In this document: positions 51,201-59,812 of the stretch, piece after piece
Numbering within the stretch: position 1 is the stretch's first letter
How the letters are laid out: each line of letters begins with the position of its first letter
DNA from: an uncultured bacterium
Lineage (GTDB): Bacteria > Acidobacteriota > Aminicenantia > Aminicenantales > Saccharicenantaceae
Length of the DNA: 64,000 bases
Assembly (NCBI GenBank): GCA_937920515.1
Contig: CALEUG010000004.1
Location: 124,001 to 188,000, forward strand
Direction: 5' to 3'
The notes under the pieces: generated by a model
Databases searched by the model: none
Told to the model about the DNA's origin: nothing
Seen by the model: the letters and a program-made list of their open reading frames with translations, nothing else
Position numbers and translations under genes: made by a program

Positions 51201-52505
51201 TTAAAAATCCTTGAGCACAGTTTTCAGGTTCGGGGTGCCGACTTCATCCAGCTCGTAGCGAACCCTGAGCATGGGCTTGTTTACCTTGATCACCCGGTTC
51301 AGGTCGATCGGGGTGGCGCTGACCACCAGGTCACAGTCAATCCGGTTGATGGTAGCCGCCAGCTCTTTCATCTGCTTTTCTCCGTAGCCCATGGCCGGCA
51401 AAACCTTATCCAGGTGATTGTATTTCTCAAAAGTCTTCTTGATACTGCCCACGGCAAAAGGCCTGGGGTCAATTACCTCGGCGGCCTGGTATTTCTGGGA
51501 GGCCACTATTCCGGCCCCGTAGCGCATGCCACCATGGGTCAGAGTGGGTCCATCCTCTATAACCAGAACCCTTTTGCCTGTTATCTGAGAACCGTCTTCC
51601 ACGTAGATCGGAGAGTTAGCTTTAATTACCTTAGCTCTCGGGTTAACCTTCTTTATGTTATCGAGTACCTGCTGGACCTTATCCTGGTCGGCCGTGTCAA
51701 TCTTGTTGACCACGTAAACATCGGCCCGGCGGAAATTGGTCTCGCCCGGATGGTAGCGAAGCTCGTGTCCAGCCCGGTGCGGATCGACCACCACGATCTC
51801 CAGGTCAGGCCTGTAAAAAGAGAAATCGTTGTTGCCACCATCCCAGAGAATCACGTCGGCCTCTTTTTCGGCCTGTTTCAGGATGGCTCCATAATCGACC
51901 CCGGCATAGACCACTATGCCATTGTCAATGTGGGGTTCGTATTCTTCTCTCTCTTCGATGGTGCACTCGTGACGGTCAAGGTCCTCGTAGGTGGCAAACC
52001 TCTGTACAGCCTGTTTCACCAGGTCGCCGTAGGGCATCGGGTGACGGATGACCACCACCCGGCGTCCCTTGGCCTTCAGGGTCAGCGCTACCTTCCTGGT
52101 GGTCTGGCTCTTGCCGGAACCGGTCCTTACGGCGCAAACCGACACCACGGGTTTGCGGCTCTTGATCATCGTATCATTCGGTCCGAGCAGCACGAAGCTG
52201 GCTCCGGCCGCCAGCACCTCGGAGGCCTTATTCATCACGTATTCATGAGAAACATCGCTGTAAGCGAAATGAACTTCATCCACCCTGTAGCTCTTGATAA
52301 GATCGGTCAGGTCAGCTTCCGAATAGATGGGAATTCCCCGGGGATAGAGCTTACCGGCCAGAGCCGCGGGGTACTTGCGGCCTTCAATGTCGGGAATCTG
52401 GGTAGCGGTAAAAGCCACCACCCTGTAATCTTTGTTGTCCCTGAAGAAGACGTTGAAGTTGTGGAAATCTCTTCCGGCAGCTCCCATAATTATGACCTTT
52501 TTCAT
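51201..52505 (-). CDS. P-loop GTPase of the cyclic 2,3-diphosphoglycerate synthetase family
   Basis: 434 residues. The N-terminal Rossmann-like part begins K-K-V-I-I-M-G-A-A-G-R-D-F-H-N-F. Next comes a P-loop A-V-R-T-G-S-G-K-S (125-133) and a G-domain-like half with D-G-G-N-N-D and V-N-K-I-D. The family includes archaeal cyclic-2,3-diphosphoglycerate synthetase and many bacterial members without a known reaction. Here it leads an operon with carbamate kinase and ornithine carbamoyltransferase, which suggests a role in carbamoyl-phosphate or citrulline metabolism rather than the archaeal osmolyte. AAGGAG precedes the ATG. Confidence 0.85.
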   Translation of the reverse strand: MKKVIIMGAAGRDFHNFNVFFRDNKDYRVVAFTATQIPDIEGRKYPAALAGKLYPRGIPIYSEADLTDLIKSYRVDEVHFAYSDVSHEYVMNKASEVLAAGASFVLLGPNDTMIKSRKPVVSVCAVRTGSGKSQTTRKVALTLKAKGRRVVVIRHPMPYGDLVKQAVQRFATYEDLDRHECTIEEREEYEPHIDNGIVVYAGVDYGAILKQAEKEADVILWDGGNNDFSFYRPDLEIVVVDPHRAGHELRYHPGETNFRRADVYVVNKIDTADQDKVQQVLDNIKKVNPRAKVIKANSPIYVEDGSQITGKRVLVIEDGPTLTHGGMRYGAGIVASQKYQAAEVIDPRPFAVGSIKKTFEKYNHLDKVLPAMGYGEKQMKELAATINRIDCDLVVSATPIDLNRVIKVNKPMLRVRYELDEVGTPNLKTVLKDF

Positions 52506-52541
52506 TCTGAAAAACTCCTTTTAGGCTTAAATTTCAACTCG

Positions 52542-52555
52542 GCCCGTCGCCGGGC
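52542..52555 (-). promoter_or_regulatory. GNRA-capped hairpin in the operon leader
   Basis: Read on the minus strand, GCCCG-GCGA-CGGGC is a 5-bp G+C stem with a GNRA tetraloop in the leader of the GTPase-arcC-argF operon, 37 nt before the ATG. It could protect the mRNA or be part of a larger leader structure. No known riboswitch was recognised. Confidence 0.35.
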
Positions 52556-52569
52556 AAAATTAACAGATA

Positions 52570-52599
52570 AGTATAGCAAAAAAAGGGGTTTAAAGTCTA
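52570..52599 (-). promoter_or_regulatory. Predicted promoter of the GTPase-arcC-argF operon
   Basis: Read on the minus strand: TAGACT (52599-52594), 18 bp and TATACT (52575-52570). The start would lie about 60 nt before the ATG at 52505. Nothing else is seen in the gap to 52766. Confidence 0.45.
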
Positions 52600-52766
52600 A
52601 TCCTGCCCGGCCACTCAGGGACTTGTCCTGTTCCCCGGCTTCCGTTTCTTCTTCCAGCCCGGACGGTCGTAACCGGGATGGCCCGGGTCTTTCCTGCCTG
52701 ATTTCCGAACCGGAAGCCAGGCCGGTTTTTGCCTGTTGGGTATACCCTTCATCAGTATCCTCTGCC

Positions 52767-53240
52767 TTACAGAGGGATTATATCCACCACCAGGGTGGCC
52801 GGGTCCAGGATGGCCACGGTGCTCACTCCCCTGACCCAGCCGCAGACTTCACCGGGATTGACCACGACAAGGTTTCCATCTCGGTTTACCTGGGCCCGGT
52901 GGGTATGGCCGAAAACCACGACGTCAGCCCTGGCCGGGAGAGGTGGTTCTACCGGGTAATGAGAAACATGGAAGCGAAGATGTGCATGGATGAAAACCAG
53001 GGGGCCAGCTGCGATCTGGCCGAATGCCCGGAAGACTTCAGCCAGGCCTTCTTTTTCGCCGTCACAGTTGCCAAAAACAGCCTTCACCGGGCAGCGCAGG
53101 TTCTTCAATTCCCTGGCTGCAAAGGGAGCCACCACATCGCCGGCATGAATCACCAGAGAACATCCTGCCCGGTTGAAGAGGTCTACCGCCTGGCGCATGG
53201 CCGGCAGATGGTCATGGGAATCTGACATAATGCCTATCAT
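52767..53240 (-). CDS. YfcE/MJ0936-family metallophosphoesterase
   Basis: A 157-residue calcineurin-like phosphodiesterase. Metal ligands: D7 and H9 (M-S-D-S-H), the A-G-D-V-V block, F-G-N-C-D, H-A-H and the final G-H-T-H. Relatives hydrolyse simple phosphodiesters and some cyclic nucleotides in vitro; the natural substrate is unclear. It stands alone, between the GTPase operon and tRNA-Val, transcribed from the minus strand. Confidence 0.92.
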   Translation of the reverse strand: MIGIMSDSHDHLPAMRQAVDLFNRAGCSLVIHAGDVVAPFAARELKNLRCPVKAVFGNCDGEKEGLAEVFRAFGQIAAGPLVFIHAHLRFHVSHYPVEPPLPARADVVVFGHTHRAQVNRDGNLVVVNPGEVCGWVRGVSTVAILDPATLVVDIIPL

Positions 53241-53394
53241 GTTTCTATTATACCCATCTTCGGGGCAAATGTCAGACGGACATCCAACAGGAGACCTGAA
53301 GATAATGGCCGGCCCAGGCGATTATCATCCCGGTGTAAAAAAGATGGTTCCCCCTTAACAGATCAGTACCTCCTGACTCTGAAAACACCCTTGC

Positions 53395-53424
53395 TTGACA
53401 GTTAAGGCTTGATTTAATTAATAT
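53395..53424 (+). promoter_or_regulatory. Predicted promoter of tRNA-Val(GAC)
   Basis: TTGACA (53395-53400), 18 bp and TAATAT (53419-53424), about 25 nt before the tRNA 5' end at 53450. The rest of the gap from 53241 holds nothing recognisable. Confidence 0.5.
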
Positions 53425-53449
53425 ATATGAGCTTATAAAAGCGTTGGAC

Positions 53450-53524
53450 AGGCGCGTAGCTCAGTGGGAGAGCGCTTCCTTGACGCGGAAGAGGTCGTGG
53501 GTTCAATCCCCTCCGCGCCTACCA
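53450..53524 (+). tRNA. tRNA-Val (anticodon GAC)
   Basis: Acceptor AGGCGCG/CGCGCCT (perfect from A53450), D arm GCTC/GAGC and anticodon stem CTTCC/GGAAG with loop TTGACGC (GAC). The T arm is GTGGG-TTCAATC-CCCTC with one U-U mismatch. CCA is encoded. Confidence 0.92.
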
Positions 53525-53530
53525 CCTTTT

Positions 53531-53561
53531 CTAATTTTTATCTCCTGCGGATAAAAGTTAG
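53531..53561 (+). other. 12-bp hairpin between tRNA-Val and thrS
   Basis: CTAATTTTTATC (53531-53542) pairs with GATAAAAGTTAG (53550-53561), 12 bp with one G-T wobble, around the loop TCCTGCG. It may end the tRNA transcript, although no T-run follows the stem. It lies upstream of the thrS extended -10 box (TGATAAGAT, 53570-53578), so it is unlikely to be in the thrS mRNA if that promoter is used. Confidence 0.4.
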
Positions 53562-53569
53562 CCCGGGTG

Positions 53570-53578
53570 TGATAAGAT
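53570..53578 (+). promoter_or_regulatory. Predicted extended -10 promoter of thrS
   Basis: TGA followed by TAAGAT is an extended -10 element 32 nt before the thrS ATG, with no -35 box. No T-box or threonine operator-like structure is seen in the short leader. Confidence 0.35.
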
Positions 53579-53610
53579 AGAATTAAAGTAAGAAAAGTTG
53601 ACTTTAACCG

Positions 53611-55533
53611 ATGGAAGACCTGATCAGAATCAAGGTTGAGCAGTCCGTTTTTTTTATAAAAAAGGGTGCTCCTCTGTCCGAATTGCTATCCGAGCTGCCG
53701 CTGACGGAAAAACCGCTGTTGTTCCGCTCGGACGGCCAGCTCCTGGACCTGAGCCACCCGGTCGACCGGGAAAGGGAAATTTCCCTGGTTTACTCTTCCG
53801 ACCCTGAAGCCCTGGAAGTTCTGAGGCACAGTGCTGCCCACCTGCTGGCCCATGCCGTAACCGACCTCTTTCCCGGAATCCAGGTGGGAGTCGGGCCGGC
53901 CATAGAAAATGGCTTCTACTACGACTTTCTCCGCGACACCCCGTTCACTCCGGAAGACCTGGAAGCCATAGAAAAACGGATGAGAGAGATTGTTGACCTC
54001 AACCAGCCGGTAAGACGGCTGATAGTCAGCAAGGAAGAAGCCATCAAAATCTTCCGCGACCGTGGTCAAACCCTTAAAGTTGAGCTGATCCAGGAAAAAG
54101 GCGGCGACCGGGTTTCCTGCTACGAGCAGGGAGATTTCATAGATTTTTGCCTGGGCCCCCACCTGCCGTCAACCGGCCATATCCAGCATTTCAAGTTGCT
54201 GTCTGTTTCCGGCGCTTACTGGAAAGGCGACGAGCGCGGGCCACAGATGCAGAGAATATACGGCACCGCCTTCTTCAGCCAGAAAGAGCTCCAGGATTAC
54301 CTTAATTTCCTGGAAGAAGCGAAAAAGCGCGACCATCGCCACCTTGGTCAGGAACTGGACCTTTACGGGACCAGCGAAGACCTGGGCGGGGGGCTGGTCA
54401 TCTGGCATCCTAAAGGCGCTATCATCCGACATCTGATAGAGTCTTTCTGGAAAGACGAACACTTAAAGGACGGTTACGACTTCATCTATTCTCCGCACAT
54501 TGCCAAGCTTGACCTGTGGAAGAGAAGCGGCCACACCGAGTTTTACGAGGCCATGTTCCCGCCGCTTGAGTTTGAGGGCTTCCAGTACCAGCTCAAACCG
54601 ATGAACTGTCCATTCCATATCATTGCCTATAAATCCAGGCAGCGATCCTACCGCGAGCTTCCCCTGCGCTGGGCCGAGCTGGGCACCGTTTACCGCTACG
54701 AAAGAAGTGGCGTGCTGCACGGCCTGTGCCGGGTGCGTGGCTTCACCCAGGATGATGCCCATATTTTCTGCCGGGGAGACCAGCTGGAAGATGAAATCAA
54801 GAGGGTCATCCGGCTGGCCATAAAATTGCTGAGCGCTTTCGGTTTCAAGGACTATGGCATCTACCTGGCCACCAGACCCGATAAGTATGTCGGACGCCTG
54901 GAAGACTGGAACAAAGCGGAAAAAGCCCTGGAAGAAGCCCTGAAACACGCCGGCCTTCCCTACCAGATCGATGAGGGCGAAGGCGTTTTTTACGGGCCCA
55001 AGATAGATATCAAGATCCGGGATGCCATCGGCCGGCTCTGGCAGTGCACCACCGTCCAGCTGGATTTTAACCTGGCCGAGCGTTTTGAACTGAGCTATGT
55101 CGGTGAGGACGGAAATTTCCACCGGCCGTTCCTGATTCATCGGGCGCTGCTGGGTTCTATGGAGAGGTTCTTCGGCGTGCTGATAGAGCATTACAAGGGT
55201 AGCTTCCCGCTCTGGCTGGCCCCGGTCCAGATGGTCATCCTGCCCATAGCCGACCGGCATGAAGACTACGCCCGGGAACTCCAGGAAAAATTCAGGGCAG
55301 AAGGCTTCCGGGTTCAGGTGGACGGCTCCAGAGAGAAGGTCAACAAGAAAATCCGGCAGGCCGAGTTGCAGAAGATTCCTCTGATGGCCATCGTCGGGGA
55401 TAAAGAAGTTGCCAGCCGCAACCTGTCCCTCAGGATTCACGGCCAGGGCGACCGCGGGCAGTTTCCGGTTGGCAACCTGATGGCCCGGCTGAACGACCTG
55501 GTAAACAGCAAATCTTTAGAAATCAAAATATAA
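53611..55533 (+). CDS. thrS: Threonyl-tRNA synthetase
   Basis: A class II synthetase, 640 residues. It has an N-terminal TGS domain (1-60), an editing domain with H-S-A-A-H-L-L-A-H and C-L-G-P-H, and a catalytic core with the zinc-site M-N-C-P-F-H, R-Y-E and H-R-A-L-L-G-S-M-E-R-F. The anticodon-binding domain is C-terminal (about 540-640). It heads the thrS-infC-rpmI-rplT-pheST series found in many bacteria. Confidence 0.98.
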   Translation: MEDLIRIKVEQSVFFIKKGAPLSELLSELPLTEKPLLFRSDGQLLDLSHPVDREREISLVYSSDPEALEVLRHSAAHLLAHAVTDLFPGIQVGVGPAIENGFYYDFLRDTPFTPEDLEAIEKRMREIVDLNQPVRRLIVSKEEAIKIFRDRGQTLKVELIQEKGGDRVSCYEQGDFIDFCLGPHLPSTGHIQHFKLLSVSGAYWKGDERGPQMQRIYGTAFFSQKELQDYLNFLEEAKKRDHRHLGQELDLYGTSEDLGGGLVIWHPKGAIIRHLIESFWKDEHLKDGYDFIYSPHIAKLDLWKRSGHTEFYEAMFPPLEFEGFQYQLKPMNCPFHIIAYKSRQRSYRELPLRWAELGTVYRYERSGVLHGLCRVRGFTQDDAHIFCRGDQLEDEIKRVIRLAIKLLSAFGFKDYGIYLATRPDKYVGRLEDWNKAEKALEEALKHAGLPYQIDEGEGVFYGPKIDIKIRDAIGRLWQCTTVQLDFNLAERFELSYVGEDGNFHRPFLIHRALLGSMERFFGVLIEHYKGSFPLWLAPVQMVILPIADRHEDYARELQEKFRAEGFRVQVDGSREKVNKKIRQAELQKIPLMAIVGDKEVASRNLSLRIHGQGDRGQFPVGNLMARLNDLVNSKSLEIKI

Positions 55534-55553
55534 TATATAAAAGGAGGTCAACT

Positions 55554-56213
55554 ATTTATCATCGAGAACCTTATCGCCCGGCCAAAGCCAAGGAAAGACC
55601 GCACCGGATCAATGAGATGATCAGAGCTCCGGAAATCAGGGTGATTGATGAGGACAAGAACCAGCTGGGGATAATGAACGTTCCCCAGGCCCTGGCCCTG
55701 GCCAGGGAAAAGGGGCTGGACCTGGTGGAAATCGCCCCCCAGGCCAACCCGCCGGTTTGCCGGATAATGGATTACGGTAAGTTCCTCTATGAGCTTCGCA
55801 AGAAAGAGCATGAAGCCAGGAAACACCAGAAGCAGGTCCAGATCAAGGAAATCAAGTTCCGACCGAAGATCAGCATCCACGATTACAACTTCAAGATGAA
55901 ACATGTCCGGCGGTTCATCGAGGAAGGTAACAAGGTTAAGATAACCATAATGATAAGAGGCAGGGAAAGAGCCCATCCCGAGATGGCCCAGCAGATCATG
56001 AACAGAATCCTGAGCGATGTCTCCGACATCGCCCGCCAGGACGGCGAAGTCAAGACGCACGATTGGGCCACCATGGCGTTGATAGTGCCGATAAAAACAG
56101 GAGGTAAAGATGCCAAAACTAAAAACCAAAAAAGCAGCCAGAAAGAGGTTCAAGATAACAGCCAGCAAAAAAGTGCTGCACAAAAAAGCCAACAAGAGCC
56201 ACATTCTGACTAA
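55554..56213 (+). CDS. infC: Translation initiation factor IF-3, ATT start
   Basis: IF-3 proofreads initiation codons and keeps subunits apart. The first ATG in frame (55617) would cut 21 residues. The frame extends up to ATT at 55554, five bases after a perfect AAGGAGGT, giving Y-H-R-E-P-Y-R-P then R-I-N-E-M-I-R-A-P-E. An ATT start is known in E. coli infC, where IF-3 represses its own translation by rejecting that codon. The 219-residue protein has both IF-3 domains, and beyond the usual end (near I-V-P-I-K) about 35 glutamine/lysine/serine-rich residues encoded within rpmI in another frame (104-nt overlap). Confidence 0.94.
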   Translation: MYHREPYRPAKAKERPHRINEMIRAPEIRVIDEDKNQLGIMNVPQALALAREKGLDLVEIAPQANPPVCRIMDYGKFLYELRKKEHEARKHQKQVQIKEIKFRPKISIHDYNFKMKHVRRFIEEGNKVKITIMIRGRERAHPEMAQQIMNRILSDVSDIARQDGEVKTHDWATMALIVPIKTGGKDAKTKNQKSSQKEVQDNSQQKSAAQKSQQEPHSD

Positions 56214-56310
56214 GAAAGCTGCCAAGAGAATAAGGCAGTTAGGCAAGCCGGCCGAACTCAGCCCGGCGGACCGCAAGACTGTCAAGAAAATGCTACCCTA
56301 TGATTTTTAG
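56110..56310 (+). CDS. rpmI: 50S ribosomal protein L35
   Basis: 66 residues of standard L35: M-P-K-L-K-T-K-K-A-A-R-K-R-F at the start, H-I-L-T-K-K near 31, and K-M-L-P-Y. The AGGAGGTAAAG site lies within infC. The first 104 nt also encode the C-terminal extension of IF-3 in a different frame. Confidence 0.97.
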   Translation: MPKLKTKKAARKRFKITASKKVLHKKANKSHILTKKAAKRIRQLGKPAELSPADRKTVKKMLPYDF

Positions 56311-56363
56311 GGAGACACTCCAGGCTGACTGTTGATACCATTTTCTAGAAAGGAGAAGCGCCG

Positions 56364-56720
56364 ATGCCAAGAGTAAAAAGAAGCGCCAAGAAAAGAGCCA
56401 GAAGGAAAAAGATATTAAAATTAGCCAAAGGTTACTGGGGAACCAAGAAAAGCAATTACCGGACCGCCAAGGAGACTGTGGAAAAGGGCCTGCAGTACGC
56501 CTACCGCGACCGCCGGGCCAGGAAAAGGGATTTCCGCCAGCTGTGGATCATAAGGATCAAGGCTGCGGCCGAGGCCAACGGCCTGTCCTACAGTCGTTTC
56601 ATCAAGGGCTTAAAGGCCCTTAACATCGACCTCGACCGGAAAATACTGGCAGAAATCGCCGTGTCCGCTCCCCAGACTTTCGCTTTCCTGGTGGATAAGG
56701 CCAAACAAGCCCAGGTCTGA
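56364..56720 (+). CDS. rplT: 50S ribosomal protein L20
   Basis: 118 residues, typical in length and sequence ([35 protein letters not shown]). L20 is an early assembly protein and, in some bacteria, represses its own operon by binding the leader. AAAGGAGAA precedes the ATG. The 53-nt gap after rpmI shows no obvious L20-binding pseudoknot. Confidence 0.97.
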   Translation: MPRVKRSAKKRARRKKILKLAKGYWGTKKSNYRTAKETVEKGLQYAYRDRRARKRDFRQLWIIRIKAAAEANGLSYSRFIKGLKALNIDLDRKILAEIAVSAPQTFAFLVDKAKQAQV

Positions 56721-56728
56721 GCGGGGCC

Positions 56729-57763
56729 ATGAGCAGCCTGCTGGAAAAAATCGACCATTACCGCCGGCTCTTTGCCGACCAGGTATCCAGGGTGAAGGAG
56801 GCCCGGCAGGTGGAAGAACTGCGCCAGGCTTTCCTGGGCAGAAAGAAAGGCCACCTGACCCTGCTGTTCGAAGAATTCAAGACCCTGGGACCGGATGAGA
56901 AAAAGAGCGCCGGGCGGCTTCTCAACGAGCTTAAAACAGATATCCAGAACCTCCTGGCCGAGCTGGAACAAAAACTCCAGTCCCCGGCCCGGGTGAAACA
57001 GCTGGAAGACCTGACCCTGCCGGGCAGGCAGCTCTACTGGGGCTCGCCCCACCCCATCACCCTCTTCCAGAGGGAAATCGAGAGAATTTTCATTTCCATG
57101 GGTTTCTCCGTGGAAGAAGGCCCGGAGATAGAAACCGATTATTACAACTTTGAAGCCCTGAATTTCCCGCCGCATCATCCGGCCCGCGACAGCTGGGACA
57201 CCCTGTACATAAACGACAAACTGCTTCTCAGGACGCACACTTCTCCGGTGCAGATCAGGGTGATGGAAAAAAAGAAACCGCCCATCAGGATTATTATCCC
57301 GGGCAAGGTTTTCCGGAGGGAAACGCCCGACCCCACCCACCTGCCGATGTTCTACCAGGTGGAAGGGCTGGTAGTGGACAGGGGCATAACCTTTGCCCAC
57401 CTGAAGGGAACCCTGGAATACTTTATCAAGACCCTGTTCGGAGAAAAAATAAAACTTCGCTTCCGGCCGAGCTTTTTTCCCTTCACCGAACCTTCGGCCG
57501 AGGTGGACATTGAATGCATCGTCTGCGGCGGGCAGGATGCTGCCTGCCGGGTCTGCGGCGGCAGCGGCTGGAAAGAAATCCTGGGAGCAGGAATGGTCGA
57601 CCCCCAGGTTTTCAAGAATGTAAACATCGACCCGGAAGTTTATTCCGGCTGGGCCTTCGGCCTGGGAATAGACCGGACGGCCATGTTCGCCTTCCAGATC
57701 CCGGAAATCAGGCATTTTTACGAGAACGACCTGAGATTTTTAAGGCAGTTTAACCGAAGATGA
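56729..57763 (+). CDS. pheS: Phenylalanyl-tRNA synthetase alpha subunit
   Basis: 344 residues. The N-terminal coiled coil is followed by the class II core: H-P-I-T-L-F-Q, E-I-E-T-D-Y-Y-N-F-E-A-L-N, R-T-H-T-S-P-V-Q and the motif 3 block G-L-G-I-D-R. A C-x-x-C pair set (I-V-C-G-G-Q-D-A-A-C-R-V-C-G) sits in the active-site loop region. It overlaps pheT by 4 nt. Confidence 0.97.
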   Translation: MSSLLEKIDHYRRLFADQVSRVKEARQVEELRQAFLGRKKGHLTLLFEEFKTLGPDEKKSAGRLLNELKTDIQNLLAELEQKLQSPARVKQLEDLTLPGRQLYWGSPHPITLFQREIERIFISMGFSVEEGPEIETDYYNFEALNFPPHHPARDSWDTLYINDKLLLRTHTSPVQIRVMEKKKPPIRIIIPGKVFRRETPDPTHLPMFYQVEGLVVDRGITFAHLKGTLEYFIKTLFGEKIKLRFRPSFFPFTEPSAEVDIECIVCGGQDAACRVCGGSGWKEILGAGMVDPQVFKNVNIDPEVYSGWAFGLGIDRTAMFAFQIPEIRHFYENDLRFLRQFNRR

Positions 57764-59802
57764 AAATATCTTATTCCTGGCTCAAAGAGTTCGTGAACCT
57801 CAATCTCCCGCCGGAGGAGCTGGCCGGCTGCCTGAACCAGATCGGGCTGATGGTGGAGTCGGTAACCCCGGTGGGCGAAGACACCGTCTTCGAAATAGAA
57901 ACCTATGCCAACCGGCCCGACACCCTCGGCCACCTGGGAGTGGCCCGGGAAATAGCTACCCTGCTGGAGCTAAGCCTCAAGACCAGGAACTGGCCCCTGA
58001 AGGAACTGCCCCAGGCCACCTCTGGCCTGGTGGACATCAACATCCTGGACCCCCAGCTCTGTCCGCGGTACTGCGGCCTGGTGGTCAAGGGAGTCAGGGT
58101 CGGGCCGTCCCCGGACTGGTTGAAGAAAAAGCTGGAAGCCGTCGGCCTCAGGCCGATCAACAACGTGGTGGACGTCAGCAATTTCGTCTGCTTTTCTCTC
58201 GGGCAGCCCATCCACACCTTTGACCTAAAAAAATTAAGAGGTGGGAAAATCAAAATCAGGAAAGCCAGAAAGGGAGAAACCATCCGGACTCTCGAAGGAC
58301 AGCCGGTGGAGCTGGACCAGGAAATGCTGGTGATAGCCGACGAAACGACACCGGTGGCCATTGCCGGGGTTATCGGCGGAGAAGAATCCGGTATAACCGA
58401 ATCCACCACCGACGTTTTTATAGAAAGCGCCAACTTCAACCCCGTTTCTATAAGGTTGACGGCCAAAAAACTGGGGATTAGCACCGACGCCTCTTACCGC
58501 TTCGAGCGCGGAGCTGACCCTAATGCCGCTCCGGCCGCGGCGGTCATGGCTGCTTCCCTGCTGTGCGAATTCGGCGGCCGGGTCTCCCGGGGCCTGCTCG
58601 ACCTCTATCCGGTCCCCCGGAAACCCAGAACAGTTACCCTGCGGCTTAGAAGAGTTAATGAGCTTCTCGGCCTGGAAATCGAGCCGGAATTTGTGGTGAA
58701 AACGCTCTCCAGCCTCGGGCTGAAACTCAGAGAACAGAGCCCCCGGGTCTGGACGGCCGAGATACCCACCTTCCGGGTTGACCTGGAAAGGGAAGCCGAC
58801 CTGGTCGAGGAGGTGGCCCGGTTCTATGGCTACGACCGTATCCCCAGCGCTGTAACCCCGGTCAAATCGTTTGAGCTTCCGGCCGACCGGAGGAGAGACC
58901 GGGTCTGGCGCCTGAAAGAAGTTCTCTTTCATCATGGTTTTGACGAAGTAATCAATTTCAGCTTCGCCGACCCGGAAAAGGAACTGCTCTGGCAAACCGG
59001 CTGCCGCCCGATAAAACTGAAGAATCCCATCTCAGCCAAATTATCTTCACTGAGGACCTCTCTTCTCCCCGGCCTGGTGGAAAATGCCGTCTGGAACTTC
59101 AACCGGGAAGCAGAAGGAGTGCATATTTTCGAGGTGGGCAATATATATTACTGGGAAGGGGAAGAGACACACCGCGAAAACCTGAACCTGGGAATCCTGA
59201 CCACCGGTCTCAGGTCGGGCAGAACCTGGAGAGAAGCAGAAAAAGAAACAGACTTCTACGTCCTTAAAGGTGCTCTGGAAGACGTTTGCAATTACCTCGG
59301 TTACGACCAGCTGTCCTTTGAACCGGTCGAGCATCCGTTCTTTGAACCCGGCCAGGCCCTGAAAATCCTGGTCAAGAAAGAGCCCGTCGGCCTGCTGGGG
59401 CTGCTGAACAGCAATCTGGCCAGGAACTATGACCTGGAACGTCCGGCTTACTGTGCCGAAATAGATTTGAACGAACTGCTGCGCAAACAACCCCGGGCTT
59501 TCAGATTCCAGCCGGTTCCCAGGTTCCCCGGCGTCAGCCGGGACCTGTCCTTCCTGGTAGAAGACAGCCTGACCTATCAGCAAATTCAAGAGCAGTTGCA
59601 AAAACTGAACATACCATACCTGGAAAATTTCCTGATCTATGACAGGTTCCAGGGGAAAAACCTGCCGCCGGGCAAAGTCAGTTTTTCTGTCAGATTTAAC
59701 TTCAGGCATTCAGCCCGCACCCTGCAGACCGAAGAGGTCGACCGGGCCATGCAGGAAATAACTTCGCAACTTAAATCCACCCTTAAGATTCAGTTGAGGT
59801 AA
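57760..59802 (+). CDS. pheT: Phenylalanyl-tRNA synthetase beta subunit, short form
   Basis: 680 residues, about 115 shorter than E. coli PheT. The N-terminal segment M-K-I-S-Y-S-W-L runs directly from E-S-V-T-P-V into E-I-E-T-Y-A-N-R-P-D. The EMAP/OB-fold tRNA-binding insertion usually found near residues 40-150 is therefore absent. The B3/B4 editing region, the B5 domain, the catalytic-like core and the C-terminal FDX-ACB domain (P-R-F-P-G-V-S-R-D-L-S-F near 590) are present. The loss looks clean, not like a frameshift. Confidence 0.96.
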   Translation: MKISYSWLKEFVNLNLPPEELAGCLNQIGLMVESVTPVGEDTVFEIETYANRPDTLGHLGVAREIATLLELSLKTRNWPLKELPQATSGLVDINILDPQLCPRYCGLVVKGVRVGPSPDWLKKKLEAVGLRPINNVVDVSNFVCFSLGQPIHTFDLKKLRGGKIKIRKARKGETIRTLEGQPVELDQEMLVIADETTPVAIAGVIGGEESGITESTTDVFIESANFNPVSIRLTAKKLGISTDASYRFERGADPNAAPAAAVMAASLLCEFGGRVSRGLLDLYPVPRKPRTVTLRLRRVNELLGLEIEPEFVVKTLSSLGLKLREQSPRVWTAEIPTFRVDLEREADLVEEVARFYGYDRIPSAVTPVKSFELPADRRRDRVWRLKEVLFHHGFDEVINFSFADPEKELLWQTGCRPIKLKNPISAKLSSLRTSLLPGLVENAVWNFNREAEGVHIFEVGNIYYWEGEETHRENLNLGILTTGLRSGRTWREAEKETDFYVLKGALEDVCNYLGYDQLSFEPVEHPFFEPGQALKILVKKEPVGLLGLLNSNLARNYDLERPAYCAEIDLNELLRKQPRAFRFQPVPRFPGVSRDLSFLVEDSLTYQQIQEQLQKLNIPYLENFLIYDRFQGKNLPPGKVSFSVRFNFRHSARTLQTEEVDRAMQEITSQLKSTLKIQLR

Positions 59803-59812
59803 GGAGGCCAAA

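Noticed and set aside
51081-53225. A 714-codon open frame on the plus strand
   Set aside because: It runs antisense through the GTPase gene and the YfcE-like gene, whose products match known families; the plus-strand translation has no recognisable motif. High G+C content makes such shadows common.
53525-53610. T-box or threonyl-tRNA-like operator before thrS
   Set aside because: The leader is too short and has no T-box consensus or tRNA-like fold.
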